Source: Actinomycetota bacterium (GTDB lineage Bacteria > Actinomycetota > Actinomycetes > Actinomycetales > Cellulomonadaceae). Taken from it: a stretch of DNA of 7,413 nt. Numbering within the stretch: position 1 is the stretch's first letter; each line of letters starts with the position of its first letter. This document shows, in pieces, positions 7,024 to 7,413 of the stretch. Under the pieces are notes generated by a model. The model searched no databases and was not told the origin of the DNA. It saw only the letters and a program-made list of their open reading frames with translations. The DNA lies in assembly GCA_018898235.1 (NCBI GenBank), contig JAHIJU010000340.1:1-7413 (forward strand). Direction: 5' to 3'. The translations under genes were made by a program, and so were the position numbers.

Positions 7024-7413
7024 GTACGTCCATCACACCGCCGACCGGCGACGCCGCCGCACGGGCGACGGCCCGGCTCGCACATCCCGAGCCGCCGCCC
7101 AACACGGCTGCGCTGGCGATGTACGGCCTGCCGCCGAAGCGCCAGCCGCAGGTGCCGACGCCTGCCTCGGAGGGGCTGTCCGACGATCCGCAGTGGTATC
7201 GCACCGCGGTGTTCTACGAGGTCATGCTGCGCGCCTTCTCCGACTCCACCGGCAGCGGCAGCGGCAACCTCGAAGGCCTGATCGCACGGCTGGACTACCT
7301 GCAGTGGCTGGGGATCGACTGCCTCTGGCTGCCGCCGTTCTACCCCTCACCGCTGCGGGACGGCGGGTACGACGTGGCCGACTACACCGCCGTGGCCTCG
7401 CAGTACGGCACCC
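7020..7413 (+). CDS. treS: Trehalose synthase TreS (maltose/trehalose isomerase), partial, 3' end missing
   Basis: The ATG at 7020-7022 overlaps the glgE TGA (ATGA), and the frame runs off the right edge after 131 codons of a protein normally near 600 residues. TreS interconverts maltose and trehalose in the cytoplasm and, with maltokinase and GlgE, turns trehalose into alpha-glucan. Residues 1-55 are a variable, Ala/Pro-rich leader. The conserved GH13_16 domain begins at DPQWYRTAVFYEVMLRAF (56-73) and continues through LIARLDYLQWLGIDCLWLPPFYPSPLRDGGYDVADY, a near-diagnostic TreS stretch. The catalytic motifs lie beyond the window. The loop D75-S-T-G-S-G-S-G-N-L-E-G86 replaces the more acidic D-x-N/S-x-D-G-x-G-D loop of relatives. 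A GATGGG/GGTGAGG purine run inside the end of glgE can serve as ribosome site. Whether it is fused to a maltokinase domain, as in some actinomycetes, cannot be seen. Confidence 0.95.
   Translation, partial: MSTSITPPTGDAAARATARLAHPEPPPNTAALAMYGLPPKRQPQVPTPASEGLSDDPQWYRTAVFYEVMLRAFSDSTGSGSGNLEGLIARLDYLQWLGIDCLWLPPFYPSPLRDGGYDVADYTAVASQYGT

Noticed and set aside
7252..7266. GGCAGC microsatellite as a regulatory repeat
   Set aside because: It is only about two and a half units, lies in frame inside treS, and is explained as coding for the Gly-Ser loop.
1..7413. Novel defence system, mobile element, CRISPR array or RNA gene
   Set aside because: Every large open region is accounted for by recognised metabolic genes, intergenic space is tiny, and no transposase, integrase, repeat-spacer pattern or tRNA-like fold was seen.

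Overview
The window is very GC-rich (roughly 70% or more by eye) and densely coded. It uses GTG starts freely and has strong third-position G/C bias. This, with the gene content (EtfBA plus a GlgX-GlgE-TreS cluster), points to the chromosome of an actinomycete, most likely in or near Pseudonocardiales. The lineage is an inference; there is no rRNA or other taxonomic marker here.

Layout. (1) Bases 1-804, plus strand: the C-terminal part of an APH-type phosphotransferase whose start lies left of the window. (2) Bases 805-850: a short convergent gap holding a near-perfect 17-bp direct repeat. (3) Bases 851-2624, minus strand: the electron transfer flavoprotein operon, etfB then etfA, 25 bases apart. 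(4) Bases 2625-2693: a divergent promoter region between etfB and glgX. (5) From 2694 to the right edge, plus strand: glgX (glycogen debranching enzyme), glgE (maltose-1-phosphate maltosyltransferase) and the first 131 codons of treS (trehalose synthase). glgE and treS overlap by 4 bases (ATGA).

The three plus-strand enzymes are all GH13-superfamily proteins of alpha-glucan/trehalose metabolism. In the GlgE pathway TreS interconverts trehalose and maltose, a maltokinase (expected beyond the right edge, not seen) makes maltose-1-phosphate, and GlgE adds maltosyl units to a growing alpha-1,4-glucan. GlgX trims branches from glycogen-like glucan, so building and breakdown are encoded side by side. 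EtfBA is a separate housekeeping module that passes electrons from acyl-CoA and related dehydrogenases to the quinone pool.

No mobile element, CRISPR array, tRNA or rRNA was seen, and I found no clearly new system. The points most worth checking are TANNNT -10 elements placed 6-7 bases before the GTG starts of etfB and glgE (leaderless transcripts), inverted repeats at the etfB/glgX and glgE promoters, apparent loss of acidic ligands in the predicted metal-binding loop of TreS, and a non-standard residue pair before the third catalytic Asp of GlgE.
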